Positions 19,681 to 28,468 of a stretch of 64,000 nucleotides of DNA are shown in pieces. The first letter of the stretch is position 1, and each line of letters begins with the position of its first letter. A model generated the notes under the pieces. The model saw nothing but the letters and a program-made list of their open reading frames with translations. It was not told the DNA's origin and ran no database searches. The stretch is from Verrucomicrobiota bacterium (GTDB lineage: Bacteria > Verrucomicrobiota > Lentisphaeria > JABSQK01 > JAJFLO01). A program made the translations under genes and the position numbers. Where the stretch lies: positions 1 to 64,000 of the forward strand of contig JAJFLQ010000046.1 in NCBI GenBank assembly GCA_021772615.1. Direction: 5' to 3'.

Positions 19681-19898
19681 TGCTACTTGCGATGCCAGCT
19701 ATCGGATCCGCCCCCTGAGGGATTGGTATACGCTGTGGCGCCGTGATAATCTGCGGCCAAGGGCCGTCCGGCCCTCCAGCGCTTGTGTTGCCGTCATCGG
19801 CCCCGGCTGGTCAATAGGTCGGGGAGGGCGGGCGAGCGTCCCCGCGAGCCGCAGGCGTTGTGGCATGGTACTGTGAGCGTCTGCCGGCCGACCGAGGT

Positions 19899-21614
19899 TC
19901 AGGACGAAGCCGGCGCGGCTACGAGCTTCCGGACTTTATGATACGCACCCAGAGCCAATGCTGTCACCAATCCGATAATGCCCCATTCCGACAACGTTGG
20001 TACTTCGATGGGGATAAACATCTCATCGCCGAATACAACATACGTTGTGCCAATGTCGGGCCCATCCTCGGCAACGTCTGTAAAGACGCCCATGACAACG
20101 TCATTGAAGCCGTCGCCGTTGATGTCGCCGTCGATCGACAGGTTCTCGGCATATTTCGCCACTATCAGCGAATCATTGGGCGTGGTGATATTGAAGCCGT
20201 TAAATCCGTTGAGCGTATTGAGGTTGAAAAAATTACCGAAGTCGCCGTTGTGGCCGAAAACAACGGCTGCTTCCGAATCAAAAAAGTCGCCGATACCATA
20301 TTTGCCATGGGAGACGACAATATCGTCGAATCCGTCTCCATTGACATTTCCGCCGGGCCCAAAACCGATGAAATTCGGGCCATCTATATCGTCCACGATA
20401 TAGAAGCCCTGTGTACCATCCAAGGCCGACAAGTCGATGGGATGTTCGGGAAACGGAGACTGGTCCGAGCCGAAAAGGACGGATCCCACCGGAAAGCCGC
20501 CTACACCGATGTCTTCGAATCCGTCACCGTTAATATCGCCGAGTCCGGCAACGTCGAGGAGGAAGAGATTGTCTCCACCGTCGAACACGAAGCCGTTGGT
20601 TCCGTCGAGCGACAAGGCATCAAACGTATCTGTAAATCCGGAGCCTTTGCCGAAAATAACCCAGCCTTCGCCGTCGTATTTGTCGCCGCCATCCGGGTTG
20701 CTTAGCACAATGACATCATCGAACGAATCACCATTGACATCCGCAACCTCGACATCCAGACCTGCGTTGTCATCCTCCAGCAGGCCCGGGATCGCGAAGC
20801 CATTGGTGCCATTAAGGTCGTCCAGGTTGGCGTCGGCGGGTATACCGCTGTTCGCTCCGAATACCACGTATGCCGAGCCGGCGTGATCGATCGTTCCGGC
20901 CATACCATCGTCCGGACTCACTCCGGGTGCACCGATAAGAACGTCATCGAAAAGATCGCCGTTTACGTTACCGGCGGCAACCGTGGTGCCGGCCACGTCG
21001 CCTGGGAGGGCGCCGTGAAGGGAGAAGCCGTTGGTACCGTCGAGGTCCGCAACATTCACAACTGCCGGAATGCCGCTGTCGCTGCCGAATACGACGTGGA
21101 CGGCACCGTAGCTGTACTGATCCATTTCCGGCATCGGATCGTTGTGCCCGGGACTGCCGATGATGACATCGTCGATGCCGTCGCCGTTGATATCGCCGGA
21201 TGCGACTGAGAACCCCGAGAACTCTACGGCAAGTTCACCGTCGATGCGGAAGCCATTGGTTCCGTCGATCGCGGACAAGTCGAACTGCGGCGCGCGATCG
21301 CCCGGTGTGCCAAAAACCACAAATGTGCTGCCGGCAGCTTCGATCGTCCCGGACATGCCGTCATCCACGTCGGTGACAGGAGAGCCAATAATCACATCAT
21401 CAATGCCGTCGCCATTTATGTCGCCGGTCGCACCCGAAAAGCTGGCGCCACCGTACTTGTCTGCAGACGAGATGGCAAAGCCATTGGTCCCGTCCAGGTT
21501 GCCGACGTGGGTTGGGTGCGAGCCTGCGCCAACGGCGGACAGGCCGGCGAATGCGCCCATGCCGGCTACGGCGGCGTGACGGTATTGTTTCTCACTGTTC
21601 TCAACGTTTGACAT
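19899..21614 (-). CDS. FG-GAP/integrin-alpha-like repeat surface protein with IPTL-CTERM-like tail
   Basis: This is a 571-residue protein made of about seven FG-GAP repeats. Each begins with an L-D/N-G-T-N-G-F word and has a calcium-loop motif such as GDINGDGIDDVIIGSP; the seven repeats fit a seven-bladed integrin-type propeller. The C-terminus ends with VPTLSEWGIIGLVTALALGA followed by a basic patch, which matches the tripartite IPTL-CTERM sorting signal (motif, hydrophobic helix, positive tail). A conventional N-terminal signal peptide is weak (VAGMGAFAGLSAVGAG). It is probably exported and then anchored or released by an exosortase-type system; no sortase gene is in the window. It is likely a calcium-stabilised extracellular protein. 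Confidence 0.85.
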   Translation of the reverse strand: MSNVENSEKQYRHAAVAGMGAFAGLSAVGAGSHPTHVGNLDGTNGFAISSADKYGGASFSGATGDINGDGIDDVIIGSPVTDVDDGMSGTIEAAGSTFVVFGTPGDRAPQFDLSAIDGTNGFRIDGELAVEFSGFSVASGDINGDGIDDVIIGSPGHNDPMPEMDQYSYGAVHVVFGSDSGIPAVVNVADLDGTNGFSLHGALPGDVAGTTVAAGNVNGDLFDDVLIGAPGVSPDDGMAGTIDHAGSAYVVFGANSGIPADANLDDLNGTNGFAIPGLLEDDNAGLDVEVADVNGDSFDDVIVLSNPDGGDKYDGEGWVIFGKGSGFTDTFDALSLDGTNGFVFDGGDNLFLLDVAGLGDINGDGFEDIGVGGFPVGSVLFGSDQSPFPEHPIDLSALDGTQGFYIVDDIDGPNFIGFGPGGNVNGDGFDDIVVSHGKYGIGDFFDSEAAVVFGHNGDFGNFFNLNTLNGFNGFNITTPNDSLIVAKYAENLSIDGDINGDGFNDVVMGVFTDVAEDGPDIGTTYVVFGDEMFIPIEVPTLSEWGIIGLVTALALGAYHKVRKLVAAPASS

Positions 21615-21862
21615 GGCGAGCTGATGCTCCTAATGTTGGTCTGATCTGGCAGTCCGGTGATTTCGTAAGCGAATTCCGTGTGTCCGCCGATAGGTTGAGG
21701 ACGACAGCAAACAGATTTCTGGCAAAGGGTTTGAATTGCCGCTAACCTAACCGTCGTATTTGCCGTTTCAACTGACTGTCCGTAGTTTTCTGTACGGCGG
21801 TGTGGCGATATGTCTCTACGCCCCTTGCGGATTCCACCGATATCAATACCCGGAGCCATTCA

Positions 21863-22915
21863 ATGTACGGCGAGTCCAATCAGCAGGATTCCAGGAAATT
21901 CCGTATTCTGGCGTCGCGGCAGTTTCTGTCGTGGCTGGCGGAACAGCACATCAGCATCGGTGTGTCGACATACCAGACCGGTAAGCTTATTCTGATCGGT
22001 TCACAGCCGAATGGACGGCTTTCGGTCTTTGAGCGCACCTATGACCGGGCGATGGGTCTGTATGGTTCATCGGACCTGTTATACCTCTGTACCCGTTATC
22101 AGGTGTGGCGTATAGTTAACGTCCTCAAACCCGGCCAGGACTACCAAGGGTACGACCGGTTGTTTGTGCCGCGCTGCAGCCACGTTAGCGGCGATCTCGA
22201 CATTCATGATATCGCTGATCGCGGCGACGAAGGACCCGTTTTCGTGAACACGTTGTTCAGCTGTCTCGCGACAACCGACGACCATTACAATTTTCGGGCG
22301 ATATGGCGACCGCCGTTTATTTCGCGACTCGCCGCCGAGGACCGTTGTCACATGAACGGTATGGCGACGAAAGACGGCAAGCCGGTATACGTCACGGCAG
22401 TCAGCGAATCCGATGTCGCGGATGGATGGCGCGATCATCGGCGCGACGGTGGGGTTGTGATCCGCGTGAGCGACAGTACCGTTATTTGTCGCGGGTTGAG
22501 TATGCCGCACTCGCCGCGACTCTACGGCGATCGCTTGTGGTTGCTGAACTCCGGCGTCGGCGATTTCGGCTTTGTCGACATCCGCACAGGCGAATTCACG
22601 GCCGTTGCATTCTGTCCCGGCTATGCGCGCGGTTTGGCATTTGTCGGCGATTTCGCGCTGATCGGGTTGTCGCGACCGCGGAACACCGCCGCATTCGAAG
22701 ACCTGGCGCTCGATGCGAACCTGGCCGCCAAAAAGGCAGAACCGCGTTGCGGCGTGATTGTTGTTGATCTGCGAAGCGGCGATCTGGTGCACTGGCTGCG
22801 GTTCGACGGCATGGTCGAGGAGTTGTATGATGTCGTTGCCATACCTGGCGCGCGCCGCCCGATGGCGCTCGGATTTAAGACCGACGAAATATGCCGTTAC
22901 ATTTCGCATACATAA
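21863..22915 (+). CDS. TIGR03032-like conserved protein
   Basis: This is a 350-residue protein, with start ATG 21863 (MYGESNQQDS) chosen over an upstream ATG because family similarity starts at RILASRQFLSWLAEQ. It matches the TIGR03032 family: GVSTYQTGKLILIGSQPNGRL, LYLCTRYQVWRI, HMNGMATKDGKPVYVTA, the SMPHSPRLYGDRLWLLNSG segment, and CPGYARGLAFVGDFALIGLS. The repeated strand pattern suggests a beta-propeller. The molecular function of the family is unknown. It is followed 24 bases later by an acyl carrier protein gene and then a P450, so a role with a carrier-bound substrate is inferred. Confidence 0.85.
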   Translation: MYGESNQQDSRKFRILASRQFLSWLAEQHISIGVSTYQTGKLILIGSQPNGRLSVFERTYDRAMGLYGSSDLLYLCTRYQVWRIVNVLKPGQDYQGYDRLFVPRCSHVSGDLDIHDIADRGDEGPVFVNTLFSCLATTDDHYNFRAIWRPPFISRLAAEDRCHMNGMATKDGKPVYVTAVSESDVADGWRDHRRDGGVVIRVSDSTVICRGLSMPHSPRLYGDRLWLLNSGVGDFGFVDIRTGEFTAVAFCPGYARGLAFVGDFALIGLSRPRNTAAFEDLALDANLAAKKAEPRCGVIVVDLRSGDLVHWLRFDGMVEELYDVVAIPGARRPMALGFKTDEICRYISHT

Positions 22916-22939
22916 GTACCCCGCACTTGAAGGTGACCG

Positions 22940-23194
22940 GTGGATAAGGACGAAATGGTGAGCTTTATATGTCGCGCAGTTGCCGACGAAACCGGTGTCG
23001 ATGTTCATTCCATCGATCCGGCCGCCGAATTCGCGGTGTTGGGTCTGGATTCCGTCAATTCAATGGCCGTTCTTGACCAGGTCGAAACGCAACTCGGCAT
23101 GGCTGTTGATCCGCTGCATTTCTGGAATTTCCCTACCATCGACGCCTTCAGCGCATTTCTTGCGGACACACATCGACCTGGCAACGAGACGTGA
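22940..23194 (+). CDS. Acyl/peptidyl carrier protein
   Basis: This is an 84-residue four-helix carrier protein starting at GTG 22940. The phosphopantetheine attachment site is S38 in VLGLDSVNSMAVLDQVE, which matches the D-S-L/V-x motif. It also shows the family's second acidic helix and FWNFPTIDAFSAFL near the C-terminus. This is a dedicated rather than a fatty-acid-synthase ACP: it lies between a TIGR03032 protein and a cytochrome P450 and shares 4 bases (GTGA) with the P450 start. The carried acyl or aminoacyl group is unknown; no ketosynthase or adenylation gene is in the window. Confidence 0.9.
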   Translation: MDKDEMVSFICRAVADETGVDVHSIDPAAEFAVLGLDSVNSMAVLDQVETQLGMAVDPLHFWNFPTIDAFSAFLADTHRPGNET

Positions 23195-24423
23195 CTAGCG
23201 GTGCGCCATCGTTTCTGTGGGACCCGCATTCACCGGCGTGGCTCGAGAATCCTTACCCATATTACGCTCGACTTCGTAATACAGATCCGATCCATGCGGC
23301 GCAGACCGGCGAATGGATCGTAACCCGCTATTCCGACGTCAGCCGCCTGCTCAAAGACCGCCGATTCTTGCTCGGAAACAAACGCGAATGGGTCAGTCGG
23401 CGCGCGGACTACTTTCATGAGCGCGGACACGACTTCTCGGCACTCAGTGTTGCGATTTGTTCGTTTCCGCTGTTCCTCAACGGCGCGCAACATAATAGGG
23501 TGCGACGGCTCATCGGTCTGGCGTGGCGAAATCGCGACGTCGAGGGCTTGATCCGCAACAATGTCGCCAGACTCCTTGTCCCGCTAAGCGGCGCCGAAAC
23601 GTTCGACATCGTGGCGCGCTTCACCGACCTGCTGCCGGAGCTGGCGATTTGCGGCATTCTCGGAATTCCCGAAGCGCGTTACCCGGTTATTCGTGAGTCG
23701 ATTCATACCATCGGCCGTTTCACGGCTTTGTACGTGTCGTTGAAGGAACTCGTGGAGATAGGTGACAGTATTCGCGCAGCCCTGGCTGCCATAACCGAGA
23801 TCGTCCAGGATCGTCGGCAGCGTCCGGACGACGGTCTTCTCAGCCGATTGATCGTCTGTAACGAGGAAGAAGGGATACATCTGCCCGAATCCGATCTGGT
23901 TTCCCTTTGTATTTTCCTCCTTTCCGCGGCCACGCTTACCTCGCGCAGCACCCTTAGCAGCGGCATCTACAATCTCATCAAGCATCCGGAGCAGGAGGGG
24001 AAGCTGAGACGGGAGCCGGCATTGATCGACTCGGCCGTGGAAGAGCTGTTACGTTACGATTCAGCGCTGCAATTTGCGGGACGCGAGGCCGACGAAAATT
24101 GCGAGATCGGCGGCGTGGAATTCAAAAAGGGCAGCCAGGTGACGCTGTGCCTGGGAGCTGCCAACCGCGACCCCGCCGCGTTCCCGGAACCAGACCGTCT
24201 AGATCTGGCGCGGTCGCCCAATCGGCATGTTGCTTTTGGTCTCGGCAGTCATCGATGTTTCGGCGACTGGCTCGGCCGTATTCAGGCGCAGATTGCGATC
24301 AGTGAGCTGCTGCGCCGTACGCGCTCAATCGACGTTGCCGAACAGCCGCTTCGCAACCGCGACCTCGGTCTCCGCGGCTTCGAAAGTCTGCCGGTCAGCG
24401 TGCGGTGGGTGGAACACGGTTGA
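23191..24423 (+). CDS. Cytochrome P450, ACP-coupled
   Basis: This is a 410-residue soluble bacterial P450, starting at GTG 23191 inside the carrier-protein stop (GTGA). The heme loop is FGLGSHRCFG with Cys356 as the iron ligand; the ExxR motif is EELLR (284-288). The I-helix (around 241-258) reads SAATLTSRS: the usual acidic residue before the catalytic Thr is replaced by Leu249, while Thr250 is kept. That is atypical for monooxygenases and is seen in some P450s with altered oxygen chemistry. The overlap with the carrier gene suggests the substrate is bound to ACP as a thioester. No redox partner is encoded nearby. Confidence 0.92.
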   Translation: MTSGAPSFLWDPHSPAWLENPYPYYARLRNTDPIHAAQTGEWIVTRYSDVSRLLKDRRFLLGNKREWVSRRADYFHERGHDFSALSVAICSFPLFLNGAQHNRVRRLIGLAWRNRDVEGLIRNNVARLLVPLSGAETFDIVARFTDLLPELAICGILGIPEARYPVIRESIHTIGRFTALYVSLKELVEIGDSIRAALAAITEIVQDRRQRPDDGLLSRLIVCNEEEGIHLPESDLVSLCIFLLSAATLTSRSTLSSGIYNLIKHPEQEGKLRREPALIDSAVEELLRYDSALQFAGREADENCEIGGVEFKKGSQVTLCLGAANRDPAAFPEPDRLDLARSPNRHVAFGLGSHRCFGDWLGRIQAQIAISELLRRTRSIDVAEQPLRNRDLGLRGFESLPVSVRWVEHG

Positions 24424-24471
24424 ACGAGCAGGTATATGGCCCAATGCCGACCGCAATATCGGTGGAATGAA

Positions 24472-24566
24472 CGCCCTTCGTTGGAGCTCATAATTTTAGT
24501 TGTGTCCGTTCCGTTGACGAGGCACTGGAAAAGCCACAGCTAAAGCGGTAAACCCAACGACGGGCG
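24472..24566. repeat. 95-bp imperfect inverted repeat (REP-like), copy 1
   Basis: The arms pair as CGCCCTTCGTTGG...AGTTGTG at the left with CCACAGCT...CCAACGACGGGCG at the right. The same word series (CCTCGTTGGAGTTCACAGCTTTAG) recurs at 30563-30656, so this is a dispersed element. It lies downstream of the P450 gene. Confidence 0.6.
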
Positions 24567-24693
24567 TGACCACCGACTCTTCGCCGGGGGGGGCACGAAG
24601 CAGCCCCTGAGGTTGGCAATTTCAGTAGCGGCCCGGATTCTTTGCTGCTGTGAATTTTCCTGGCTGGTTCATCTTTGAATTGTCACCGGAGTT

Positions 24694-24755
24694 GAAGTAG
24701 CACAGCCATCCTGGCTGTAGCTGAAGCGTTTTACACAGACAGGATGCCTACTTGC
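24694..24755. repeat. Short palindromic intergenic repeat (ACAGCCATCCTGGCTGT type)
   Basis: A perfect short palindrome ACAGCCATCCTGGCTGT lies at 24702-24718. It is followed by a partial inverted copy (ACAGACAGGATGCC, about 24735-24750) that can pair with its left flank. It is part of a gene-free stretch (24424-25041) that also holds the 95-bp element; no gene is seen there. Confidence 0.5.
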
Positions 24756-25041
24756 TATTCGCTCGCCATGCCGTTGAATGAAGGGGTCTTGAGATCATGG
24801 TGGTCAATAACGCTTTTGGCGTACAGGCTCGCGACACGACGAAGCCCGGGGTCGGGGCGAGGGCGGTTCAACCTGCCAATCTCGAACATCCTGGGGCGCG
24901 CGATCATTCCGGGGATTCCGCGACTAGAACCCTTCATTCAACGACATTGCCTGCATGTTCGCTGAGTTTGACGGCGGACGTTCCCTATGGTATGATGCCG
25001 AACCACATTACTGTACGTAAATATCTTATTTGGAGGTATAC

Positions 25042-26481
25042 ATGTCATGTCCTGCACGTACCGGTATTCGGGCCGGCGCAGTCATTCTAATGCTCGCGCT
25101 CTTCGGATCTCGCGTTGTCGCGTCACCCGTCGCTGAATCGCTGATTGTTTTTGTCCAGCCCGGAATCGATCCGGTGGCGCCGACTTTTCGGACCGAACTC
25201 AATGCCGTCGCCGCTGAGCGCGGGTTGACGATCGAATTCATCGACGTGAGCCAGCGCGGCGCGCCCGCCGAGATTACGATTACGCCAACAATCGTGTATC
25301 AGAATTATCGCGGCCGTTCGATTTACCAGGGCCGGACAACATCCGTCGATCGCATCCGCAATTTCATCCGGACGTCGCGGTACGTTGTCCAGGGCATTGA
25401 GCCCAATACGCGCAGCGAAATTCCAATAAGACAGATCGGTCGCACGCGCGTGTGGTCGCCGGTGAAGATCGCGCCGGTCACGGGGGCAACGCCCACAGGT
25501 TATGATCATGCCGTCTTCGAGCGCAAAATGCGGCGCGCGATGGCGCGCGGCTTTGATGCGTTCACATTCAACCGATCGGCGAGGCTGGGACGGACGGATC
25601 GCGGCTTCTATATGGACTTCTACCCCTGGTTGTCCGAGGATGGCACGTTGTTTCTATCGTTGTCGTTGTTTTCACAATTCCATTGCAAGAATCCTGTTTT
25701 CGAACGCAAAGACGACTCGCTCACGGGACCGTGGCGAAAGCGCAAGCACCTATTTCGCAAGGCCGCGGAAATTATGGAAGCAGCCGTTGATGAGACGATC
25801 AACGGCATCGGCGAGGGCGACGGTTTCGCACCGGTGCCGTTTACGGTGTCGGTTGTGAACTGGGAGGATTTGGGGCTGGTGCTGCCGCCGGCCCCGTCCC
25901 GCGATGATTCTGCAACTGTTGCCGATATCGCAATACCCACCTCGTGGGTGCTGGATGACGCACCCAGCGAGGCGCCGATGGTTCAGTTTCGATTTCCCGC
26001 GCCGTTGAGTCAGTACGGCGGAGAATTTACAGGCGGCACGGCTACCTTCAGTTGGGATCCGTCACTGGGTATCGATTCGGCCACGGGGCGATTCGAAATC
26101 GACCCCGCATCCGTGCGCACCGGTGAGAGCGACCTCGACAGTGCCCTGCGTGGCGGCGTCTTCCTGGACACAAAGACGTATCCGCGCTCGTCGTTTCAAG
26201 TCGACGCTGTGCAAGGCGGCGGACAAGATGTTGTCTTTGGCGCGCTGTTGCCTGTCTCGGCGAAGGGGGCTTTCTATCTGAAAGGTAAGGAGATCGCTCT
26301 CGAGCCGAGCATGGAGATCGAAGCCGTGATCGGTGATGACGGGCAACCGCGTTTGATCATCCGCGGTGCTTTCAGCATAAATCTCGACGTATTCGGTATC
26401 GAGGGCGCCGAAGGTCCGGCGCCGGCGCGGCACACGGTCATTCTGGACTACAACTTCACAATGCGGCCGTTTCGGCGCTGA
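25042..26481 (+). CDS. Exported thioredoxin-like/YceI-like fusion protein
   Basis: This is a 479-residue protein. Start 25042 (MSCPARTGIRAG) is set by a strong GGAGG ribosome-binding site at 25032-25036. A signal peptide covers residues 1-29 (ILMLALFGSRVVAS). Residues 35-115 have a thioredoxin-like layout (SLIVFVQPGIDP, ITITPTIVYQNYRG with the cis-Pro) but no CxxC. After a middle domain, residues about 320-475 resemble YceI (GEFTGGTATFSWDPSLG, FEIDPASVRTGESDLDSALRGGVFLDTKTYP), a lipocalin-like fold binding isoprenoid or other hydrophobic ligands in the periplasm. The combination in one chain is unusual. The gene converges on the response regulator gene, overlapping 26 bases. Confidence 0.7.
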   Translation: MSCPARTGIRAGAVILMLALFGSRVVASPVAESLIVFVQPGIDPVAPTFRTELNAVAAERGLTIEFIDVSQRGAPAEITITPTIVYQNYRGRSIYQGRTTSVDRIRNFIRTSRYVVQGIEPNTRSEIPIRQIGRTRVWSPVKIAPVTGATPTGYDHAVFERKMRRAMARGFDAFTFNRSARLGRTDRGFYMDFYPWLSEDGTLFLSLSLFSQFHCKNPVFERKDDSLTGPWRKRKHLFRKAAEIMEAAVDETINGIGEGDGFAPVPFTVSVVNWEDLGLVLPPAPSRDDSATVADIAIPTSWVLDDAPSEAPMVQFRFPAPLSQYGGEFTGGTATFSWDPSLGIDSATGRFEIDPASVRTGESDLDSALRGGVFLDTKTYPRSSFQVDAVQGGGQDVVFGALLPVSAKGAFYLKGKEIALEPSMEIEAVIGDDGQPRLIIRGAFSINLDVFGIEGAEGPAPARHTVILDYNFTMRPFRR

Positions 26482-27127
26482 CGACGCACGTGTGTTTGTG
26501 GGGCTTCATGTGATCACGTTGTTCGTCAATCGTACTCATCATGACCTGGAAGCAGTCCGGGCAGATTCCATGCGTGAACGTTACCGCCGCCTGCTGTTGG
26601 AAATACGACTCGACCTGCTGCCAGTAGCCGCTGTCATCCCGGATTTTTTTGCATGTTGCGCAGATCGGCAGCAACGATTTTAAGGTGCGAATCTGGGTCG
26701 TGGCTTCGTTGAGCCTTCGCATCAGGGTGTCTCGTTCGATGGCATAGCATATCGACCGTTGCAGGTTCTTCGACGTCAGTTCCGACTTCACCAGATAGTC
26801 CTGGATCCCGCTCTTGATCATTTCCAGGGCGAAGACGTCGTCGTCGCGGTTGGTGATGGCGATAATCGGCAACGCTGTGTGCGCCTTTAGTTTCGTCAGC
26901 GCCTCAGCGCCGACCTCGTCCGGCAATCCGAGGTCCAGCATAATCAAGTCGATACCGTCGTCACCCAGCCGCTGTATGCCCGTGCCGAGATCACCGGCCG
27001 TGGTGATATTGAATGATATCCCAAACACATTGCGGTGGCTGATATGACTGAGCATTTCGCGCAGTAAGAAGACATCGTCAGGATCATCCTCGATGAGCAA
27101 CAGCGAGATCGGTTTTGCCTTTGACAT
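26456..27127 (-). CDS. Response regulator with C-terminal Cys-rich domain
   Basis: This is a 223-residue protein starting at MSKAKPISLL (27127). Residues 7-125 form a receiver domain: acidic pocket E13/D14/D15, phospho-acceptor D65 (LIMLDLGLPD), and the conserved Lys in QDYLVKSEL. The C-terminal segment has the motif LPICATCKKIRDDSGYWQQV and HGICPDC, two CxxC pairs often found at the end of PAS kinases and regulators and probably a small zinc-binding domain. No DNA-binding domain is present. It follows the histidine kinase gene by 10 bases and is almost certainly its partner. Confidence 0.88.
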   Translation of the reverse strand: MSKAKPISLLLIEDDPDDVFLLREMLSHISHRNVFGISFNITTAGDLGTGIQRLGDDGIDLIMLDLGLPDEVGAEALTKLKAHTALPIIAITNRDDDVFALEMIKSGIQDYLVKSELTSKNLQRSICYAIERDTLMRRLNEATTQIRTLKSLLPICATCKKIRDDSGYWQQVESYFQQQAAVTFTHGICPDCFQVMMSTIDEQRDHMKPHKHTCVVSAETAAL

Positions 27128-27137
27128 TGTCTCTGAC

Positions 27138-27956
27138 TCACGCATCCGGCACCCCCGGAAGCGTGATCGACACCGTTGTGCCCTTCATGCTGTTGGTCGC
27201 GATTGCAATAGTACCGCCATGGTTGGTGACGATTTTCCGGCACTGGGTCAGCCCGATGCCGATCCCGCCGAACGTGTCGCGGGGATGAAGTCTTTGGAAC
27301 ATCTGGAAGATGCGTTCGTGATAACGCTCTGCGATGCCGATGCCATTGTCCTCGACGTGGATAGTACAAAAGTCCGAGACTGTCCCGGTTTCCGCCGACA
27401 ATTTCACCAGCGGTTGATCGACGTCGGTAAACTTGATCGCGTTATCGATCAAGTGGTAAAGGAGCAGTTTCAGCTGACGGCGATTTGCGGTTACGATCGG
27501 CATGGGATCGATCGTGACGCGTGCGTTTGATTTCATGATCTTATACTCAAGAGACTGGAGCACGACGTCCACAATGTCGTCGACCACGCACCGTGACGGC
27601 TGCAGCGGCTGGGATACGATGCGCGAATATTCGGTCAGTCCTTCGAGCAAATCCTGCATGCGCAGTCCGCTTTCCTGAATGATACGAAGGTATTTGGCGG
27701 CTGATTCATTGCCGTCACCCGCGCCACGTTCAGTTAGAAGATTTGAAAAACCACGTATTTTACGCAGCGGTTCACGCAGGTCATGTGAGGCTAGGTAAAT
27801 GAGATGCTCAAATTCAGCGTTTGCCTCCTGCAGTTGCCGATCTCGCACTTGCAGCAGCGCCTTGAGCCTGTCGATCTCGGTAACCTGCGGGCCATCACCG
27901 CACCTGTGTGCATCCATTTCGGTCTTTTGTGCGGTCGTCGTCAGTTCTTGATTCAT
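27138..27956 (-). CDS. Soluble histidine kinase (HisKA-HATPase)
   Basis: This is a 272-residue protein starting at MNQELTTTAQ (27956); 26 further codons upstream are open but unlike the family. It has an N-terminal coiled-coil segment (residues 25-55), a phosphoacceptor His58 (IYLASHDLREPLRKIRG), and an ATPase domain with N box (LLLYHLIDNAIKF), G1 (DNGIGIAERYH) and G2 (GIGIGLTQCRKIV). No sensor or membrane domain is present, so input must come from a partner protein. It is the first gene of a two-gene operon with the response regulator. The acceptor region resembles that of the large membrane kinase at 13.5 kb. Confidence 0.9.
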   Translation of the reverse strand: MNQELTTTAQKTEMDAHRCGDGPQVTEIDRLKALLQVRDRQLQEANAEFEHLIYLASHDLREPLRKIRGFSNLLTERGAGDGNESAAKYLRIIQESGLRMQDLLEGLTEYSRIVSQPLQPSRCVVDDIVDVVLQSLEYKIMKSNARVTIDPMPIVTANRRQLKLLLYHLIDNAIKFTDVDQPLVKLSAETGTVSDFCTIHVEDNGIGIAERYHERIFQMFQRLHPRDTFGGIGIGLTQCRKIVTNHGGTIAIATNSMKGTTVSITLPGVPDA

Positions 27957-28468
27957 GGATATTTGCGTCTCGTTGGGCTTTTGATGTCTGCGGTACCGGT
28001 ACTTGAAACACCTGCGACTCGCGGAGCCGGTCACTTTTTATTTTGTATGGGCCGAAGAGCGTTGGCCGTTATATGTTTCTTGTACGGCCACTGGCTGTTT
28101 TGCACATAGCATGGAATACGCCAAGGACGCCGCAGTAGCCGTAATGACCTGGTTTACTGCACGTAGCATGATCTTTCGTCACGTATCGTTCTGATATCGC
28201 GCCAATGTTGTATCATCGCGTTTTGTACGAATGAGCACGGATTGACCGCGGGATTGTAAACTTTCGTCACAATGAAACGAATACGATTTCTTAATGTCTG
28301 AATCATATTGACGTCGCGTCCGTCGGAGGTCATGTTTAGCTGCAACGGCTGGTCGCCTGCATTGTTCATTAGTTGTCCCCGACGAACACCGGTCCTGCTC
28401 CGCGAATCCCGTTATAACCGTACATAGCCGGAAGGCCAGAAATGCGAATGGAAATCAAAGGAATTGCT
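27957..28468. other. Divergent intergenic region, no gene seen
   Basis: This is 512 bases between the histidine kinase (minus) and tolB (plus). No ORF with a family pattern, no tRNA and no obvious riboswitch were found by eye. Promoters for both directions are expected here. Confidence 0.4.

Noticed and set aside
19860..20705. Plus-strand 281-codon frame opposite the FG-GAP gene
   Set aside because: It arises as the complement of the repetitive calcium-loop codons; the minus strand carries the repeat protein and sorting tail.
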